Shown piece by piece: positions 6,380-9,133 of a stretch of DNA of 9,133 nt; the first letter of the stretch is position 1; each line of letters starts with the position of its first letter. This DNA comes from Candidatus Bathyarchaeota archaeon (GTDB lineage Archaea > Thermoproteota > Bathyarchaeia > Bathyarchaeales > UBA233). The DNA is taken from the NCBI GenBank assembly GCA_007050895.1, contig SMYP01000169.1, forward strand, positions 1 to 9,133, given 5' to 3'. The notes beneath the pieces were generated by a model. That model ran no database searches. It was not told where the DNA came from and saw nothing but the letters and a program-made list of their open reading frames with translations. The translations under genes were made by a program, and so were the position numbers.

Positions 6380-6456
6380 TGGTGCGGTCGCCGGGATTTG
6401 AACCCGGGTCGTCAGCGTGGCAGGCTGATGTCCTAGCCAAACTAGACTACAACCGC
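6380..6456 (-). tRNA. tRNA-Gly (anticodon GCC), CCA encoded
   Basis: The minus strand folds into a complete cloverleaf. The acceptor is GCGGTTG/CGACCGC (one G-T pair), the D arm is GTCT/GGAC, and the anticodon arm is TCAGC/GCTGA with loop CTGCCAC, giving anticodon GCC, which reads glycine GGC and GGU. The T arm is CCGGG/CCCGG with loop TTCAAAT, and the discriminator base is A. The body runs 6456-6383 (74 nt), and genomic CCA follows at 6382-6380. There is no intron in the anticodon loop and no sign of an integrated element beside the gene. Confidence 0.97.
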
Positions 6457-6492
6457 TTTAACGATAGACTACGTATTCTTCGCTATCATCTC

Positions 6493-6500
6493 TTAAAAAG
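6493..6500 (-). promoter_or_regulatory. Box A promoter of tRNA-Gly
   Basis: The minus strand reads CTTTTTAAGAG, a TATA-like element centred about 40 bp before the mature 5' end. It predicts a 5' leader of roughly 14 nt to be removed by RNase P. It begins just past the stop codon of the DUF123 gene. Confidence 0.45.
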
Positions 6501-6502
6501 CG

Positions 6503-6946
6503 TTATGTTTCTATGGGGAATACTTTCATAGTCTCCTGTAGAAAGCTGTACTTCTTTAGAGAAAATAGGTGGCTTTTACATCTGCAATTGGAACAACCAA
6601 AACCCGATATTGGCTCTCCGTATTCACTCAAGCTTTCAGCGGTTTTGCATTCTTCTTCGTTATCCCCTTCATTAAAGAAGATTTTTATGATATTTGTATG
6701 GGAATTTTCAAGAAAATAGTCAATGTGCCAAAATTTTCGCTTTTCACTTCTGAGGTGACGGTTTATTCGTTGCTCCATATTTCTCTGTGCCGAGCCAACG
6801 TAAGCGTATAAGCCTTTGTTAAAAATTCTTTTGCCTAATGCACCTACATTCACATCAATATCTTCGTTAACTTGGATTATTAAAACATAAATTCCCCCTA
6901 AACTTTTTTTTGAATAATGTTTACTTTTGATAAAAGCAGAAACCAT
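6503..6946 (-). CDS. DUF123 GIY-YIG nuclease-like protein
   Basis: This 147-residue protein belongs to COG1833/DUF123, a GIY-YIG-fold family found alone in archaea or fused to endonuclease III. The GIY motif is GGIYVLI (17-23), YVG is GLYAYVGSA (45-53), then RINRHLR (60-66) and FWHIDYFL (72-79). The C-terminus has GFGCSNCRCKSHLF with clustered cysteines (118, 121, 123), a family hallmark that may bind metal. A role in nucleic acid cleavage or repair is inferred from the fold; the activity of stand-alone members is not settled. The start is the ATG at 6946, without a convincing Shine-Dalgarno. A TATA element about 26 bp upstream suggests a leaderless transcript. It lies on the same strand as the deoxyribosyltransferase-like operon, but a 53-bp gap with its own TATA box separates them. 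Confidence 0.9.
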   Translation of the reverse strand: MVSAFIKSKHYSKKSLGGIYVLIIQVNEDIDVNVGALGKRIFNKGLYAYVGSAQRNMEQRINRHLRSEKRKFWHIDYFLENSHTNIIKIFFNEGDNEEECKTAESLSEYGEPISGFGCSNCRCKSHLFSLKKYSFLQETMKVFPIET

Positions 6947-6966
6947 ATCTATTTTTCACTACTAAA

Positions 6967-6977
6967 CTGATATACTT
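6967..6977 (-). promoter_or_regulatory. TATA box of the DUF123 gene
   Basis: The minus strand reads AAGTATATCAG, centred about 26 bp upstream of the ATG at 6946. At the normal archaeal spacing, transcription would start at or next to the start codon. Confidence 0.45.
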
Positions 6978-6999
6978 CTTTTCAATTGATTATTATATG

Positions 7000-7410
7000 C
7001 TAATGGATTTTTTTCAGTGCATCCTCTAAATCGCCTAAGCTCTTTACAATGGCATCTGAGTGTATTTCGATCCATGGACTTAGGCTTTCCATTTCGGAGA
7101 CAACTATGATCTTCTTACCTTTCCGTTTAGCATAGAATAATTCCATGCACGCCCCTGCCGAAAGTTTGGGCAAGTAAACTATCATGATATCGCAGCGTTC
7201 AGCGTCCTCCAAGTCTCTTTGCACAAAGCCTGAGGCGGGAACGTTAGGCCACCACCATTGCTCATCGCCTTTGTATAAACTTTTTTCACGATGCCACGGG
7301 TCAATAACGTCGAAGCCCAGTCTTTCGCAGATTTGAGTTATCGCTTTTCTGTATCCTTGGTTTGTTTCCATGCCCAGAATGGGTCCTGATATGAATACTT
7401 TTCTTTTCAT
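7000..7410 (-). CDS. Nucleoside 2-deoxyribosyltransferase-like protein
   Basis: The protein has 136 residues from the ATG at 7410; an in-frame GTG at 7419 would add three and begins 2 nt after the upstream stop. It shows the nucleoside 2-deoxyribosyltransferase-like fold: VFISGPILGM at the N-terminus, GFDVIDPW, then FVQRDLEDAERCDIMIVYLPKLS and AGACMELFYAKRKGKKIIVV. The acidic residue in the ACMEL segment is at the position of the catalytic glutamate of the family. Classical members cleave or exchange nucleoside bases; many archaeal and bacterial relatives are predicted nucleotide-processing or sensing proteins. The WWWP stretch (about 52-55) is unusual. It is the last gene of the operon with the winged-helix regulator and the membrane protein. 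The fold assignment is firm, the reaction is not. Confidence 0.8.
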   Translation of the reverse strand: MKRKVFISGPILGMETNQGYRKAITQICERLGFDVIDPWHREKSLYKGDEQWWWPNVPASGFVQRDLEDAERCDIMIVYLPKLSAGACMELFYAKRKGKKIIVVSEMESLSPWIEIHSDAIVKSLGDLEDALKKIH

Positions 7411-7421
7411 TGCTGCCACGT

Positions 7422-7874
7422 CTAATACTTCGCACTAAGGTATGATAACACTGATAGCGCTGCAAGCTCAAATAGGTCAGGCAGCAGGGCAAACGGCCCT
7501 AAGCCAAACGCTCTGAAACCGAAAACCCACATGAACAATGGGTTGGCAGTGAGGGTTCTTAATAGCAAAGCGAGTGAGAATATGATTAACCCAAAGGTGA
7601 ACTGTGACCGTGTCTTTCTGTAAATGTCTATGTATGTGGTCAGCAGAAAAACTATTAGCGCAACATTAACCGTGGAAATAGCTGTTTGCGCTACATAGAA
7701 AAACTCAAAGTCGCCGATAATATCTTCAGGCGGCGGAAGTCTTCTCTCAGGAAATTCTGATGATGAAAATGGAAATGATTGTGAAGCCCAAAACGCTGCT
7801 ATGAGCGCTATAGCTACTAAAGCCACTATTGTTACTAACCAAATTTTCGTACTGTTGTTCATTTGTTTGTTCAT
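7422..7874 (-). CDS. Four-helix membrane protein of unknown function
   Basis: I cannot assign a function to this 150-residue protein. It has four predicted membrane segments: 11-30, 61-82, 93-112 and 126-148. Between the first two lies an extracytoplasmic loop of about 30 residues rich in Ser, Pro and acidic residues (FPFSSSEFPERRLPPPEDI). A short basic loop IYRKTRSQ separates helices 2 and 3, placing it inside. The ATG at 7874 is chosen because AAGGAG at 7888-7883 lies 8 nt upstream; the longer GTG start at 7904 would overlap the regulator gene and place that ribosome site inside the coding sequence. It follows the winged-helix gene by 17 nt and precedes the deoxyribosyltransferase-like gene by 11 nt. 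Small membrane proteins paired with ArsR-like regulators are common in archaea; a sensing role is inference. Confidence 0.8.
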   Translation of the reverse strand: MNKQMNNSTKIWLVTIVALVAIALIAAFWASQSFPFSSSEFPERRLPPPEDIIGDFEFFYVAQTAISTVNVALIVFLLTTYIDIYRKTRSQFTFGLIIFSLALLLRTLTANPLFMWVFGFRAFGLGPFALLPDLFELAALSVLSYLSAKY

Positions 7875-7891
7875 GGTTTCTTCTCCTTTTT

Positions 7892-8194
7892 CTATTTTTT
7901 CCACATTCTATTCACAATCTCCTCAAAAAGCACGTAATTCTCCTCCAGCGTCTGAGACAAGAAATAGGTAGTGCCGTAGCCTTCTCCGGCAGTATTAATC
8001 ATCTTGTTCTTCTCAAGAACTTTAAGATGATGTCTTATAGTCCTGTAATCCATTGCTAGCTGATTTGCCAGTTGATTGGCATTTTGTGGCGTTTCTTTCA
8101 ATGACTCAATAATTTTGGCGCGAGACGCGCCACCTCTAGTGCCTGCGATAAGCCACCATAGAAGATATTTCAGCGAACGCGTCCTACTACCCAA
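7892..8194 (-). CDS. ArsR-like winged-helix transcriptional regulator
   Basis: A DNA-binding protein of 100 residues. The pattern GASRAKIIESL (22-32), NANQLANQLAMDYRTIRHHLKVLEKNKMI (38-66) and then a wing ending in TYFLS is typical of archaeal ArsR/MarR-like winged helices; the recognition helix is DYRTIRHHLKVLEK. No cysteine or other metal-sensing residues are seen, so the signal is not obvious. The start is a TTG at 8194 with GGCGGTG at 8205-8199 (6 of 7 matches to GGAGGTG) just upstream. It is the first gene of a three-gene operon. A 13-bp inverted repeat in its promoter could be its own operator, and the secreted-protein gene diverges from the same intergenic region. Confidence 0.88.
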   Translation of the reverse strand: MGSRTRSLKYLLWWLIAGTRGGASRAKIIESLKETPQNANQLANQLAMDYRTIRHHLKVLEKNKMINTAGEGYGTTYFLSQTLEENYVLFEEIVNRMWKK

Positions 8195-8231
8195 TCCACA
8201 CCGCCACGATTGTTTGAGGAGTTTGTTTATT

Positions 8232-8244
8232 CCCTATTTTAGGG
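8232..8244. promoter_or_regulatory. 13-bp inverted repeat CCCTATTTTAGGG, candidate operator
   Basis: Perfect 5-bp half sites CCCTA and TAGGG flank TTT. On the minus strand a TATA-like TTTATTA lies at 8256-8250, so the repeat falls between it and the expected transcription start near 8227. This position suits autorepression by the winged-helix protein. A shorter palindrome, AACATGTT, is at 8255-8262. Confidence 0.5.
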
Positions 8245-8299
8245 TCAAGTAATAAACATGTTCCTCACCACTAGCAACTAACTTAACGCGATTATGTAC

Positions 8300-8326
8300 A
8301 AATTGGGAACAAAATTGGGTATAATT
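8300..8326 (+). promoter_or_regulatory. Promoter of the secreted-protein gene with direct repeat
   Basis: AAATTGGG occurs twice (8300-8307 and 8312-8319), 12 bp apart, immediately before TATAATT (8320-8326). Transcription would start near 8350, leaving a leader of about 40 nt. The repeats sit where an activator or the BRE-binding factor would contact DNA. Between them and the regulator gene I see no further coding sequence. Confidence 0.45.
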
Positions 8327-8389
8327 TTGAAAAATCGCTTAATAAGTTGCCACTGAGAAGAGAGCAGAAAAGGCAAACGGAGGTGAAAG

Positions 8390-8926
8390 ATCACGAACGA
8401 AAAAAGCAAGGTTTTCGCTTTCTTTTCAGTTATAACTATAGTTGCAATAATTAGCGGTATCCTGATTGCACCACTAATGGTTAATGCTGCAGCAACCGAA
8501 GACACATCAATAGCTGCTCAAACGTCTGACTCTAGACCCACTCAAGAAACGAATGAACCTATACTCGCAGACTTGAATAATGATTACATTGGATTTGGAC
8601 GACATGATATGCACTTACACATGCGCAGCTTCGGAGGCTTTAGACATGTTGAAGTCAGCGAAGAGTTTGAACTAACTGTAACTAACATAGCAGAAAATGA
8701 CACCGATGTAAAAAATCTCATCAACGACGGCTATAATGTCACGTCACTCAGACCGATTACTAAAACAATGATTGACGCCGAAGGAAACGTAATCACGGAG
8801 GCAACAACGGCAGTCTTAACACTGCAAAAAGACACAACCAGTCACGCAACTGTAATGGTTGATATACAAGAAGCAAAAGTAACGCAAATAATTATCCTAA
8901 CAAGAATCGTTATCGACAAGTCTTAA
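8390..8926 (+). CDS. Secreted protein of unknown function with non-canonical (ATC) start
   Basis: The reading frame from 8390 gives 178 residues. The first 35 form a signal peptide: a short charged start (TNEKSK), a hydrophobic core (VFAFFSVITIVAIISGILIAP) and an Ala-rich cleavage region (LMVNAAA, before TED). Upstream is GGAGGTGA (8379-8386), and the codon 6 nt after its GGAGG is ATC, followed by ACG. The first standard start in frame is the ATG at 8477, which would remove most of the signal peptide and lie about 90 nt from the ribosome site. The mature part (about 85-178) is beta-rich and resembles small PepSY-like surface domains: DVKNLINDGYNVTSLRP, then TEATTAVLTLQKD and VTQIIILTRIVID. 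I do not assign a family. Sequons NDT and NVT allow N-glycosylation. The gene is divergent from the winged-helix operon. Confidence 0.7.
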   Translation: MTNEKSKVFAFFSVITIVAIISGILIAPLMVNAAATEDTSIAAQTSDSRPTQETNEPILADLNNDYIGFGRHDMHLHMRSFGGFRHVEVSEEFELTVTNIAENDTDVKNLINDGYNVTSLRPITKTMIDAEGNVITEATTAVLTLQKDTTSHATVMVDIQEAKVTQIIILTRIVIDKS

Positions 8927-9028
8927 ATCAAAAATTACCTTTCAACTTATCATTGAAAAAAGATCAACAAATACACTGTCTTCACATGCCCATATCGCTA
9001 GAATCAGATAAAACCACCGCACCACCAT

Positions 9029-9133
9029 TTACGCTAAGTCAAGTAACTCCAACATTTTCTCTGCCTCATTCGTCGGAGGCAAGCATGTCTGTCCTCTGCA
9101 CACATAAACCGTGGCTTTTCCCTCGATTTTTTC
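9029..9133 (-). CDS. C-terminal end of a DUF255/YyaL-type thioredoxin-domain protein (partial)
   Basis: Only the last 34 codons are present; the gene continues past the right edge. They read KIEGKATVYVCRGQTCLPPT and then an acidic/Leu-rich helix ending in DLA, with TAA at 9031-9029. The pattern of a Lys/Gly turn, a VYVC strand and a C-x4-C-x-P-P/T element is characteristic of the C-terminus of the long SSP411/YyaL family, in which an N-terminal thioredoxin-like DUF255 domain precedes an alpha/alpha toroid. The function of that family is poorly defined. It converges on the secreted-protein gene, with about 100 bp between the two stops and no T-run terminator seen. Confidence 0.75.
   Translation of the reverse strand, partial: EKIEGKATVYVCRGQTCLPPTNEAEKMLELLDLA

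Noticed and set aside
6380..6456. tRNA-Gly as an attachment site for an integrated element
   Set aside because: No repeated tRNA 3' fragment and no integrase, transposase or other mobile-element gene appears in the window.
8278..8505. 75-residue minus-strand hydrophobic ORF
   Set aside because: It is the antisense of the signal peptide and promoter of the secreted-protein gene. Its hydrophobicity mirrors that signal sequence, and it has no ribosome site.
1..9133. CRISPR arrays, insertion sequences and rRNA genes
   Set aside because: No regularly spaced repeats, transposase motifs, terminal inverted repeats or rRNA sequence were recognised on either strand.

Overview
The window looks like a piece of an archaeal chromosome of moderate to low GC. 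The evidence is an Alba chromatin protein, TATA-box promoters with T-run terminators, a Mer-like F420-type (LLM) oxidoreductase, a COG1237 metallo-beta-lactamase protein of the dihydropterin type, a stand-alone DUF123 GIY-YIG protein, and frequent TTG starts behind purine-rich ribosome binding sites. The combination fits an uncultured TACK-type lineage such as Bathyarchaeia; that placement is inference, since no rRNA is present.

Layout, left to right. Positions 1-302 (minus) hold the N-terminal two thirds or more of an Alba protein, running off the left edge. Positions 564-1223 (minus) encode an isoprenylcysteine/phospholipid methyltransferase-like membrane protein. A 39-residue, very basic ORF (1307-1426, plus) diverges from it across a 19-bp A/T-tract palindrome. 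Next come three minus-strand metabolic genes: a radical SAM/SPASM protein (1473-2543) with its own TATA box, and a coupled pair, LLM oxidoreductase then MBL-fold protein (4586 to 2626, 5-nt gap), ending in a T8 run. Divergent from these is a two-gene DrrAB-type ABC exporter (4725-6338, plus) with a recognisable BRE/TATA promoter and a 13-bp palindrome at the expected start of transcription.

A tRNA-Gly(GCC) gene with an encoded CCA lies on the minus strand at 6380-6456, with a box A upstream and a T5 run downstream. It is followed by a DUF123 GIY-YIG gene that may be leaderless. Then comes a tightly packed minus-strand operon (8194 to 7000): a winged-helix regulator, a four-helix membrane protein and a nucleoside 2-deoxyribosyltransferase-like protein. 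The regulator's promoter contains a perfect CCCTA-TTT-TAGGG inverted repeat. Across the same intergenic region a plus-strand gene encodes a secreted protein with a clear signal peptide and a very strong Shine-Dalgarno, but no ATG/GTG/TTG; the best start is an ATC at 8390. The right edge holds the last 34 codons of a DUF255/YyaL-type thioredoxin-domain protein.

Most of the window is ordinary archaeal housekeeping and accessory metabolism. The parts most worth a second look are the regulator/membrane/deoxyribosyltransferase-like operon with its divergent secreted-protein gene, the non-canonical start of that gene, the LLM-MBL pair, and the small basic ORF.
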